30,370 nucleotides of DNA from Ophiothrix spiculata. Taxonomy: Eukaryota > Echinodermata > Ophiuroidea > Amphilepidida > Ophiotrichidae. How positions within the stretch are numbered: position 1 is the first letter of the stretch; each line of letters starts with the position of its first letter. The notes under the pieces are model-generated. The model ran no database searches. It was not told the DNA's origin and worked only from the letters and a program-made list of their open reading frames with translations. Shown in pieces: positions 20,965 to 30,370 of the stretch. Location of the stretch: NCBI GenBank assembly GCA_000969725.1, contig JXSR01S018002.1. One strand, 5' to 3'. The position numbers and the translations under genes are program-made.

Positions 20965-21145
20965 TTACTTAATTATTAAATCAATTACATCAATTGAATT
21001 TTTAATTAAATTGATTAATTTTATTAATTAATTATTATTAATTATTATTTTTTAATTTGTTTGATGGATTGTTTGTTTATTTATTTAGATGTATTTATTT
21101 AGTTAGTTAGTTACTTAGTTAGCTAGTTAGTTTGTTAGATAGTTA
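20965..21145 (+). repeat. AT-rich and TTAG-type microsatellites
   Basis: TTAATTA-type repeats (about 20965-21055) are followed by imperfect TTTA and TTAG repeats (about 21070-21145, e.g. TTAGTTAGTTAGTTAC). This is simple-sequence DNA without coding potential. Confidence 0.8.
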
Positions 21146-21411
21146 TTCATTTACCTATTTCATTTTGTTTGAAAAGGTTAAAAAATCCCTTTTTTCAATT
21201 TGTTGGTCATTCTTGACATAATTTGGCATGAAATTCAAAATTGATCAAAACGCTAAAAAAAACGCAATATCTGAATGGGTGTTTTAAGTTAAATTATATT
21301 TTCAGAAACCATTAAAAAAATATATTTTTAGCTTGTGTGGAAGCCCAAATGGTCAAAAAAGGTGTTTTTTGTGATTTTCTAAAAAGAGAAATAGTTTCCA
21401 CTACATTTACG

Positions 21412-21492
21412 GGGACTCGAACAATAGACTATAGGGTTAGTCATGCATTACGAAGCGAGGAATCTACAGCTCAGCTATCAAGGCAGCGTTGA
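21412..21492 (-). tRNA. tRNA-like sequence (probable SINE head or tRNA pseudogene)
   Basis: On the minus strand TAGCTGAGCTGTAGA fits an A box and TGTTCGAGTCCCC fits a B box. Between them is a TTCGTAA loop (anticodon CGT if real) and a GACTA/TAGTC hairpin resembling a long variable arm. The acceptor and T stems do not pair properly, so I do not call a functional tRNA. Confidence 0.4.
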
Positions 21493-22006
21493 GATCGTGA
21501 ACTGAAATCGAAAACATAAACATTAGAATGCCGTATTTTTCTTTTGTTATACATAAAAATTGCAATTTTTGCCTCAATGGAATGCGAGTGCGTATATCAG
21601 ACAAAATGTAGATAATGTAGATACTAAAAACAGGCAATTGACAGCTGAAACAGGGTGAACTCAGAGTTGTAATTCACGTCCGGTTTTTCAGGCAAAACAA
21701 CGCGGGTTTGTTGCATTATTATTCAAAATCAACACCACCTATTTATAAATTATTATTTGTGATTCAATAAGAAGTATCAAACCTACAATCTGTCAAAATT
21801 TGAAAACAATCAAAACGTTTGAATATGAGGTTTCGGCGAGAAAGGCGTCAATTTTTCGAAGGTGTCTATTGACGTCATTTTGACCTTGCTAATGAACGTA
21901 AAATCACTAGTAAAGATGCATGTATAAGCTAGCCTCTATTCCATATGTATGCCAAAAGTTGCGATATTCTGTTATGTGTAAGTCTCTCTAAGTATTCTAA
22001 GCAAGT

Positions 22007-22079
22007 CTTCTTGGGCAAGCGGTCAAGGCGTCCGTCTCACAATCAGAAGGTTACGGGTTCGAATCCAGGTAAGCCCAAA
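22007..22079 (+). tRNA. tRNA-like sequence resembling elongator tRNA-Met
   Basis: TGGGCAAGCGGTCAAGGCG acts as an A box, and GGGTTCGAATCC is a consensus B box. The anticodon arm GTCTCACAATCAGAAGG closely follows the tRNA-Met form, with CAC in place of CAT. TTGGGC and GCCCAA could close an acceptor stem, but the D arm would then be too short and the T stem has a mismatch. It is more likely a SINE head or pseudogene than a working tRNA. Confidence 0.5.
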
Positions 22080-22210
22080 GGTAATTTTTTTCATACGTGT
22101 AATCATTACTAAATGTAGATATAAAAACGTACATATCATTCAAATTTGAAGAAACGATGGTTTTAGTATTTTTTTCCAAATTAATACTTTTTTTAAAAAT
22201 GTCACTATTA

Positions 22211-22292
22211 CGTTGACTCAATGTCAAATATAGACGTTTTATTCATGTTGACATGAATAAAACGTTGGTCCAAGGTATTTGACGTTGTTGGC
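22211..22292. repeat. Palindromic hairpin with perfect 15-bp core
   Basis: ACGTTTTATTCATGT (22234-22248) and its exact reverse complement (22251-22265) are separated by TG. Weaker inverted similarity extends outwards (CAATGTCAAATA against TATTTGACGTTG). Text to the right, GTTGGCACAACGTTGGGCC, looks like a small MITE terminus. Confidence 0.75.
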
Positions 22293-23230
22293 ACAACGTT
22301 GGGCCAACTGAGCATTGCTATATGGGATAAGCACGATCAAAATTTCTCATGTTTTATTGTAAGGCGATAATGCCAGTGTTCTAAATATGGACACTAGTAT
22401 TCTTAACATGTGTCATGTTTTCAAAAGGTGTAACATTTTTGAACACTTGTTATGTATTCTGGTGAATTTGCAGTGTATACACCGTATCTGACGTGCATTG
22501 GGTTAACGTACTTGGAGATTTAATCAAACATCTGGAGTTTTTTCAACTAATATTATCAACTGTATACAGTTTGTTGTGCTTTTGGAAGTAAAGCTCCAGT
22601 TTAATGAAAAGAAAAACATAGCATCAATTATTATTTCTGTCTTATTTTTTTAAATTCCAAGAAAGTGTTTAAACATCTGTTCGCCTTTCGAATCGCCAAT
22701 GGTCAAAGTAAGATTGCAGCTCTTGTCATTTATAAGTTTTGTTTTTAAAAACAATCAAATAAAAATAGAAAATAATATCCACTGTCCCTCAACTTGAGTA
22801 GTATACTGCTCAAACTGAGGAACTTGAGGAAAAGCGGATATCCAACCTATTTTCTGTGCTTGTTTGTGTAAATTGTGACTTTTCTTGTTGACAGTCCAAA
22901 TCCCTTATTATTTGATCTCGAGGGGAACGTGATCTGAAGTTTTCTCAGTCCATCATTCTAACAACAACTGACATCAACAGAGTTGTAAACAAGCTATTAT
23001 ACTATTGATCCGAACAGCAGGAAGTACGGGAGCCCAAATTTGTCATTTCAAGGTTGTAATTGCTGAAATTTATTTTTTGACAGATTCACAATCATTGTGT
23101 TTACTTAAAAACACTGGGAAAGTTTCATTTCAAGAAAAAAATCGGAAATATGAAATTTATATAATGTATATTTTGAGTACATTCATCAGAAAATATAGGG
23201 CTTTAAAATATTTATTTAAATATCAGTTAT

Positions 23231-24174
23231 GGTCTCATTTTTTAAGTTGGGACCCAATAAAAATTGGTTTTGTTACATTTCTATCTAAAATATATGTTCT
23301 TTTTCAGTATTTTTTCACTATGGGAACCAAAATAGACTTATTTGGGGGCTCAATTGAAAGCTAGATTAATAGTCTTTCATTTCCAGAAGAATAAAAAAAT
23401 AAATTAATTAATCAGTAATTGCTACGGTTCGATAAACATAATTAGCCAGGGGTGGTGGAGGAGGAAGAGGAGGAGGAGGCAGAGGAGGAATTGGTATCAA
23501 AGAAGAGGTAGAGGAGTATATAAGGGCAAAGAAGTGGTAAAAGAGGTAAAAGAGGACGTTTTAGTTCAAGAAGATGATAGAGGGGATGGTAATGAGGTCT
23601 TGGGGAGTGGGGTAGAAAGTTGAAATTAATTATATAAATTGTTAACAAGAGGAGGATTTTAATCAATTTAATCAATCTTAAAATTACTCAAAAAACAAAA
23701 TTGATATTCATATTTGTTTCATCAGGTTAAGCAATGTTAAATACAATGCTTATTCGCTAAATTGTATGCACAGGACACACTTTGCTAAATATAAAGACTA
23801 CAAGCTGCAATTAACTCCTAAATTTGTAACACCCTGTATAATGTATGCAACGTTGATGATGAACTTTTTTCTGATATGTATGGATGGGCAATAGGCTAAA
23901 CTCTATGTTCAACGCATTGACTTGTTATATACAAGTCATATTTTTTTGTCTGGATGTCAACAACTGACGATCGTTTTGACGATATTTTTGTTTGTCTCAC
24001 TCTTAGCCACCCTATACGCTTTACTATATATGCAATTAGCTTTCAGGATATATATACTTATATGCACTAAAGATACATATTTTTGGAAATCCGGAGGGTT
24101 TTATATAAGAAGAGGCTATATTTCACTAAAACATACATGTAACGCGTGTAGGTCCCAACTTAAAAAATAAGACC
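23231..24174. mobile_element. Unassigned TIR element with TTAT target duplication
   Basis: The left end begins GGTCTCATTTTTTAAGTT, continuing GGGACC. The right end is its reverse complement with one difference, giving 24-bp TIRs. TTAT occurs on both sides (23227-23230 and 24175-24178). Copy A has the uninterrupted site CAGTTATACATTTT at about 12968, proving insertion and the 4-bp duplication. The interior has a GGA-rich tract and no recognisable transposase. Four-base duplications occur in, for example, Sola-type elements, but I cannot assign it. Confidence 0.8.
23449..23600 (+). repeat. GGA/GAA-rich purine tract
   Basis: Imperfect GAGGAG and GAAGAG repeats cover about 150 bases. The complementary frames produce artificial Pro/Leu/Ser-rich peptides and should not be read as genes. 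Confidence 0.7.
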
Positions 24175-24689
24175 TTATACATTTTACTCCCTTTGATGAA
24201 CCATTACTTGACTTCTGAAAATCGAGTTTAGTTGCCATTTTAATTCTTATTATATGTTTCTTTTGAATATTAAAAAAAAGTGACAATGACAAAGGCTGTA
24301 TATATGGCTGGTTTGGGATGGACGGTTTCATTTGTTTAGTTTCCCACAACGAAATGTAAAGTTTATCTATATTTTGATGTTACAAGCTACATAGAAAAAC
24401 CCTAAGGAATTCGAATTGTACACTTTATCAAAATCTTCAGATAAATTTCCAATGGTTTTCAGGCAGTGACAGAGATTTAAATTCCCTAAGCTGGTCGCAG
24501 CTTTTTCTATATAATACAAACGTATTTTTAGACTGTAAATTGTATACTGTAAATTCAAGACTGAGAACACAAAACAAGAGTGTCAGGTTTCTTGATAAAT
24601 GAAGACACAACATCATTAAGTGACACTAATATCCCGCGTGTTTACAAGGATGCAGCTGATTGCACTGCTGACTTAAAATATACACTCTT

Positions 24690-24872
24690 AAGGTGCGTTT
24701 ACACTGTGACGACTTGGGGGTAACGATCATCGTTAGTTAAAGTCACTAAACGTTCACATTACCTGTTAGCTACGCACACTATCGTTACTATCAATCGTTT
24801 ATGTTACAACTTTTTAGTTGCAAATACGTTACCATCCGTCGTTACCCTACGCCACAGTGTAAACGCACTTTA
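24690..24872. mobile_element. Short MITE with GTGCGTTTACACTGTG ends
   Basis: The left end GGTGCGTTTACACTGTG and reverse-complemented right end GTGCGTTTACACTGTGG form TIRs around 180 bp, with GTAACGA-type subterminal repeats on both sides. TTA on either side could be a 3-bp duplication as made by PIF/Harbinger elements, though the exact boundary is ambiguous by a base. Confidence 0.6.
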
Positions 24873-25018
24873 CAAAGTCAGAAGCAAAGTTTATGAGTTG
24901 TTTTACCAATCACTCCATTGAGGCTCTTTTTAATCCAATTTGGATCATTTCTAACCGTTTACGGATCAATATCAATAAATAGATCAACTTTACAGAGATC
25001 ATTTTGTTTATCCATTAA

Positions 25019-25370
25019 CTCTCGTCTATTTTTTGTGACACATCGGAACCCCCTATGAATTTGGTATTGCTATTAATAGACAGGTTTATGGTTCTCTCCT
25101 ATCCAACGATACTAAGATCACAAAACGGCCAAGGCGTTACTTAATTATTATAGCGTCATATAGTTTGTTCAGATCGGAAATTTTGGGAAAAAAGGGTCAC
25201 ATCACTCTTACACTTTGTGTGTCTACCTACGCTTTCCCAATATTCCATCCAAATGACTGCAACGGATGTAAAAGATATTATCTACATAATGTTGGTCAGT
25301 TACTATTCAAGTTTCTTGCATCACAAAATATAAACAAATGAGTAAAACCCACCGCCCGGGTAGGCGAGGG
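25019..25370. mobile_element. piggyBac-like non-autonomous element, copy 5
   Basis: TTAA (25015-25018) precedes CTCTCGTCTATTTTTTG, and the right end GGGTAGGCGAGGG is followed by TAAA (a mutated TTAA). The interior shares GAACCCCCTATGAATTTGG and CAAGGCGTTAC with copies 1 and 2. At 352 bp it is the shortest two-ended copy. Confidence 0.75.
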
Positions 25371-25918
25371 TAAAAAATGTTTAAAAGCATATAAAGAATA
25401 TAACTAGATGCCTTATTATAACTGAAAGTGCACTATGCATTGAAAACGTTTTTTGCTGATTGAAACGTTGGTTTTCCTATAGGTGATAATGGCGGCCATT
25501 TTGAATTTCAAAGATTGCAGAAATATTTGCAAAATGGAATAATGGCTTACATCCTAGTAATGAATCAACTGAAAATATTCTACTGTCACAGCAAGTTTTA
25601 TACTTTTATACTAAACCGCACAATTTCTGAAAAAAAAAAACAGAACTGCAAAACTACCCTGGATGAACACAGGGCCCGGGCGTTTATCAGCTTACATCGT
25701 TAGTCGGTGAAGCTGCAGGGTCTTGCATTATATAGTCTGAATTTTGAAATTTGTTACTCATTCGCCTTTTGATGCTATAAAAACAAGAAGAGACATTTAC
25801 CTTGCACTTTATATTTATCCTCTCAGTTAATCTATATGCATATTAATAAAAGCATCATTGCTTATATTATTCTACCTCAGTTCACGAACTTATTGAACAG
25901 TCCTATTAGTTGTGTTCA
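25371..25918. other. Intergenic stretch, no recognised gene
   Basis: It contains AATGGCGGCCATTTTGAAT, a palindrome-like GC patch common in repeats, and a short plus-strand frame (25515-25703) without motifs. Confidence 0.45.
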
Positions 25919-27929
25919 AAACTACGTGACAGCATGTGGAAATATAACCATTTGGGACAGGTAATACAAGACTAGTGTCATCTAGCTTAGATTGAATTCA
26001 TCTAAAACGTGAAGCGCAGTCACTGACTGGTATTAGGGATATCAACGGGAAAATAAAAATTCCTATTCAATTTGTTTTCATGACGCATTCGAATTGTTCT
26101 CTGTTTCTAAAGTAAAATGACACCAAGATCACATTTGTGGGTCAAGCGGTTCCGGAGATATTAAATATTTTGTCCGAAAAATGTGCCGCTATTTGAGCTA
26201 CAAATAGGGGTAAATTAGAGAACATGTCAACATAAGGAATTTAGGGGCGTGTAAAAATGACAAACAAACTAAGAAACTGATTTGTTTTAAATTATTTTTC
26301 TTCTACCACGGCCTGACAGTAGCTAAGCGTCTAAAAAATCCCATGTCTAACTTCGTCTTTGAAAATATCCACCCAAATTTGAGGTCATTTGTTCAATTTC
26401 AACAAATGGACCCATTTGACAAGATGTACAGCGGGAGTGTGGTAAATAAACAACACAGCACAGCCAATGACGTTAAACCAGTAAGGTGCGGTAAATAATG
26501 GCAACTACAATAACTGTTCTTACTCCCCATAACCTTTAAAAGTACTTATTTCTACACTATTTTACTGATTTTTACCGGATTAATGACATTAAAGACGGGT
26601 GCATGTGAATAACATTCTGATTTTTAACCAAATTCACAACTATTTTAACTGATACCATTCAAAAAGACGAAAGACAATTTTGGCGTGTTTTGCAATGTCC
26701 AGCCAGTGTTTGTGCCGATAGTAGCTGCGAACAGAGCAATGATTGTTAGCCTGCTTGCGGGGGTTTATAAAACATACAGTAGATTGTGGTAGTATTGGGT
26801 TTGAAGTGGATTTCGCGAAGTGATTCATTCGTTGTTGAAAGTCAAAAAATATACCATTTTGATCACAAATATCTACCGGTTCTAATGATGTGAGACACTT
26901 TTTTAGAGACGTCCTGTGTCATCCAGGGATTGCAAAAATATTGAGAGATCTCCAACCGGAGCGGTGGTCTTGGGTTTTGATTGACTGTTGTGAAGTACAA
27001 AACGTGATTTCCAACAAGTGTCCTTCAAAAATAGAGTAATGGATCTATCTCCTTTAAAATAGTCGTTTACTTTTTGCCTGAAAGTGAGTGAATCACATCG
27101 CGAGATGCATTTTTTGTACAACGCGCTATACCGCAGAATGGGGCTTAATTTGAGTTTGAACGGAGACCTGTGGTCCATTTTTCATACGGAGCTGCTCATT
27201 TATGAAAACATACGAACATTCAATCAATTGTAATATGCTTGTTTTATGGTTAAAAACTAAAAGGAACCCCCTCAATATTAAAAGAAACTCAATTTCTTTA
27301 AATATTTACATTTTTAATAATTTTGAACATTATTAAATCCCTCAACGAAGAGTCTAAAGTGAAGGTACTTAAAAGTAAATTTCAACCCAGCACGGATTTT
27401 TCTACACTAATTGACATCCCTACTGGTATGGCGTGGAAGCACTGGAGTATAAATAACGTGTACAGGGTGTCCCAATAAAAATGCATCACTTTTATTTTTG
27501 ATCATATCTCAGAAAGGAAAAACTACGTGACAGCATGTGGAAATATAACCTTTTGGGACAGGTAATACAAGACTAGTGTCATCTAGCTTAAATTGAATTC
27601 ATCTAAAAAGTGAAGCGCAGTCACTGACTGGTATGGCGTGGAAGCACTGGAGTATAAATAACGTGTACAGGGTGTCCCAATAAAAATGCATCACTTTTAT
27701 TTATGATCATATCTCAGAAAGGAAAAACTACGTGACAGCATGTGGAAATATAACCATTTGGGACAGGTAATACAAGACTAGTGTCATCTAGCTTAGATTG
27801 AATTCATCTAAAAAGTGAAGCGCAGTCACTGACTGGTATGGCGTGGAAGCACTGGAGTATAAATAATGTGTACAGGGTGTCCCAATAAAAATGCATCACT
27901 TTTATTTTGATCATATCTCAGAAAGGAAT
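25919..27929 (+). repeat. 205-bp tandem array, interrupted
   Basis: Units start GGTATGGCGTGGAAGCACTG at 27425, 27630 and 27835 (partial, to 27929). A further partial unit, 25919-26033, lies upstream of a 1388-bp insertion. The units are nearly identical and contain TACAGGGTGTCCCAATAAAA, which resembles a Tc1/mariner terminus. Confidence 0.85.
26034..27421. mobile_element. hAT-like insertion with 8-bp target duplication
   Basis: The 8 bases ACTGGTAT are present on both sides (26026-26033 and 27422-27429). The ends are TAGGGATATCAA and TTGACATCCCT. The other units of the host array show the empty site GACTGGTATGGCG. An 8-bp duplication and AGGGATGTCAA-type ends fit hAT elements. Minus-strand frames at 27178-26903 and 26828-26640 have no transposase motif that I recognise, so it is probably non-autonomous. 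Confidence 0.75.
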
Positions 27930-29084
27930 AGACAAAACTTAAAACTGTTTTCATGATGATAATTAGTATAGTTTAGTCTTTCATCGGTAAAATTTTGAGC
28001 AAAATCTGGGGAGCCGTTCTTGAGAAAATGAGAATTTTGTAAGAGGACTCAATTTTACTCCATTCCAATGGGGTTTACCACATTAAGTCATGTTAATAAA
28101 GCACATCTTTAAAATTTAAGAAAAAGATGGGTCCCGGACGGTACCTGCTTCGTGCCTGAATTAAAATCCCAACTATAATAAACTAATTATAGCCTGAATC
28201 CCGTTTCTATGAGAGTCTCATAAAAGAGTTTCTTAGCGCAATGTTTGTCATGAAAATGTATCATTCTCAGTTTTTATGTATTTACTGCTTATTTCTAGCC
28301 ATGTTACATGCAACAATATCATACTAACTATAATTTTGTTGATCTATTTTCTAAATCGAACCTATAGAGTTTCAATTACCCATAAGTTAGTTGAGAAAAT
28401 TATCTAGACAAAAGACCGATCAGGGCTCTGTATACTTAGCAAACTAGCATAAGTAGAGTGTGCAATTAATTTAATTCATCAATAGGCCGTTAGGCCTACA
28501 TTTTTTCGGAATGATTGTTTTGCAAAGTTGCTAAATTTAATAACTTCTTAAAGTTATTTTCCTATTTCTCCAAGAGTGTGGAGTTTATGATTATGCTTTC
28601 TTACCAAATTAATACAGGCTAAACTTGCCTGCATATTCTTTTCATTTCTTCAGATATTTCCCATTACAAAATTCTCAAAAACTTTGATAGTTTTCGACAC
28701 AATATTGCATTATAACTTCCGTATACTTGTATATATAGATTGCGTTGGTTAATCTCCAAGGCTGTTTGCCGTATTTATGTATATATGATTAAAACTATAA
28801 TCATGATTATTTTATCTAGTTATTTGGAATCTTGCATGCAAAAAGTAAACTCTTGTTTACTGGGATCCCAATTCCTTAAAAAACGGCAACATTACTACAG
28901 ATTAATTCAGCGTCCCGTTTTATACTAAGAACTAATTCAAAGATAATATCTAGAAAATGTTTGTCAAAAGTCTCAAGATTGGCTTGCTTGTTTTACCTTT
29001 CTGATATGTCTACACTACATCAGGTTTTACTAGCAGCATATAATGTAGGCATGGTAGCAGGAAGAGTCGGGGAAGAGTACCTTA
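27930..29084. other. Intergenic stretch, no recognised gene
   Basis: After the last array unit the sequence is unique within the window and AT-rich. A short plus-strand frame (28740-28928) has no motif. I see no RNA gene or element end. Confidence 0.45.
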
Positions 29085-29500
29085 TGAAAATACCAACCAG
29101 GTCTATTGGCTTCTGTTATATTATCCTTTGATATCATTATATATTTACTGCTGTCAGGATTTTCGTAACGAAATTCGGGCTCTAATCGCATAGCTTGTTT
29201 TGAATTATCATGCAATTTTTGTTTATCATGTTTCAACACGATGTGTTGGTTTCACAAGTCACAACTCAATACAAAATTATCACCGCAAACAAATATTGTG
29301 TGGCTAATTTTACTAAATATAACTAAAGAACCTAGTAATAATATATAAAAATTGGATTTTTTTGGGACTAAAATATTTGAATAAATGTATGTAATTTGAT
29401 AAATTTTAATATTCAGAGCTAAATGCCCTTTTTAAATATGTTTTAAGTATTGGTGTTATATATATCAAATATGAGCATTTCATACAAAAGGGGCAAAAAT
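29085..29500 (+). repeat. Dispersed repeat D (uninterrupted partner of repeat C)
   Basis: It matches 18040-18321 plus 19502-19560 with substitutions and small indels and lacks the mariner element. A minus-strand frame inside it (29239-29030) is not conserved in the partner and is not called. Confidence 0.65.
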
Positions 29501-30370
29501 GGTTATTATATAAAGTATGTTTTAACATGTTTGTAGAATTTACCTTTAACTTGTCTATAATAATAAATTTATATTTATACAACGTTGAACTTTATTTTGT
29601 AAATTTATATTTACACAAGTACATGTAAATCAAAGAATAAACAAGAGATTATTCATCAAAATTTGCACGATTTAATACTTGTTTTTGATTTCTGTTATGA
29701 CTAGACTTCATCATGCAACTTCAAGTGGGTAGACAGGCATGTAAGAAAAAAGTAGCTTCAGAAATACTACCGAAGTCTATTTGCTCAGGTTGTCCTTTGG
29801 ATATCATTATGTTTACTGCTATTTGGTCTCATGGCTTGTTTATGTAAGGGACAGGTAGAAAACTTTACGCATGAAAAATGACACTCTTCAGATATTAGTG
29901 ATTATCTATTCTTCCAAAGAATAAACACATTTATACATGTATACAAATAAGTAATATAAATACAATTTAATAGTCCACATTAATCACACACTACCAATAA
30001 AGGCATCTGCAACTGCTCGTAATATCAAAAAAATAAACCACAAAATGTATACATGAGTCCCAGGAGGTTTTTACTTCTGAGACACTTGGTATGAGTTGTT
30101 TGTTTTGGGCGTAGCTTCCAAAGAAAGGAATCAAGGCTCAAAACTAACAACTCAGATTTTTAAAAGATGGTTCAAAGTTATTATTTTCGTTAATATCCGT
30201 ATTTTTTCCTTTTAAATTCGTACTGTTTTTTGTCCAAAAACGGATGAAAATCATTAACCCATCTGCTTAAAAAATCGAACAGTCTAGACACTGCTTCCAT
30301 CCAAGCCCAAGCAGGTCATTAACAGAAAACATTGTTACCTGAAAAAACAACCGCGTAGCTGATTGCGTAA
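29501..30370. other. Intergenic stretch to right edge, no recognised gene
   Basis: 29775-29850 is a further diverged relative of repeats C and D (CCTTTGGATATCATTATGTTTACTG). The rest holds no recognised feature. The final 20 bases resemble the start of a tRNA A box but are cut by the window edge. Confidence 0.45.

Larger units (their letters stand above)
20647..22475. mobile_element. Composite insertion with CACTGCAAATT ends and TA flanks
   Basis: The left end (CACTGCAAATT) and right end (AATTTGCAGTG) are inverse, both bordered by TA, enclosing 1829 bp absent from copy A. Repeats of GAACAC/GTGTTC occur just inside both ends (20663-20790 and 22378-22445). The middle is a patchwork: G-rich tract, AT and TTAG microsatellites, two tRNA-like sequences and a palindrome. 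It has probably been enlarged by later insertions. Superfamily is uncertain; TA target and CACTGCAAA-type ends occur in several groups. Confidence 0.55.
19651..24603 (+). repeat. Dispersed/segmental repeat, copy B
   Basis: It is collinear with 8955-13362 in pieces. Private insertions in this copy are about 20077-20312 (partly a diverged duplication of 20340-20420), 20647-22475 and 23231-24174. It lacks the cassette insert at 9214-9695, the mariner-like element and the hAT-like MITE of copy A. A 17-base T run near 20438 and a frame change at 24510 are further differences. Confidence 0.7.

Noticed and set aside
21412..22079. Two functional tRNA genes
   Set aside because: Box A and B are present, but acceptor, D and T stems do not pair properly in either, so they are kept as tRNA-like sequences only.
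23442..23675. Pro/Leu/Ser-rich minus-strand frame
   Set aside because: Translation of a GGA-rich simple repeat.
25919..27929. Possible CRISPR-like array
   Set aside because: Units are 205 bp, contiguous and without unique spacers; this is a tandem repeat in animal DNA.
30342..30370. Start of a tRNA or SINE (GCGTAGCTGATTGCGTAA) at the right edge
   Set aside because: Only an A-box-like fragment is visible before the window ends.

Overview
The window looks like AT-rich non-coding DNA from a multicellular animal, most likely a marine invertebrate. I cannot name the species from the sequence. There are no bacterial-style operons and I recognise no host exon, so I call no intact host gene. The evidence for an animal genome is the mobile-element content: a CR1-like LINE with an esterase ORF1, an RTE-like LINE, a Penelope-like fragment, Tc1/mariner, hAT-like and TTAA-targeting DNA elements, tRNA-derived sequences, and one sequence matching the metazoan histone 3' stem-loop.

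Left part (1-8040). Positions 1-1857 hold, on the minus strand, a decayed CR1-like retrotransposon (SGNH esterase, two CCHC knuckles, AP-type endonuclease, start of the RT linker) that runs off the left edge. A 326-bp TTAA-flanked MITE follows (1923-2248). Next come a fold-back element (3963-5086) and a nested pair of inverted-repeat elements (6243-7386, containing 6640-7311).

Middle (8041-15740). A piggyBac-like non-autonomous family with TTAA sites and CCC...GGG ends occurs at 8041-9006, 10393-11065, 13789-14321, 19651-19701 (right end only) and 25019-25370. The second copy lies inside a mariner-like inverted-repeat element (10155-11602). An RTE-like RT pseudogene (14323-15378, minus) ends in an ATG-repeat tail that truncates the third copy. 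At its 5' end is a 76-bp inverted repeat made from Penelope-like coding sequence, which continues as a fragment on the plus strand to 15710.

Right part (15742-30370). A block at 8955-13362 recurs, diverged, at 19651-24603. Each copy carries different insertions, so the copies act as empty-site controls for one another; the clearest case is an unassigned 944-bp element with a 4-bp TTAT duplication (23231-24174). A decayed Tc1/mariner element (18324-19499) sits inside another dispersed repeat that recurs at 29085-29500. At 25919-27929 a 205-bp tandem array is interrupted by a 1388-bp element with an exact 8-bp target duplication.

The sequences therefore do not form a pathway. They record nested insertion and local duplication. 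The most unusual signals are the histone-type stem-loop in a repeated cassette (9230-9560), two hammerhead-like cores (9612-9641, 15707-15736), the near-perfect inverted repeat at 15379-15591, and the single-frame layout of the CR1-like element broken by stop codons.
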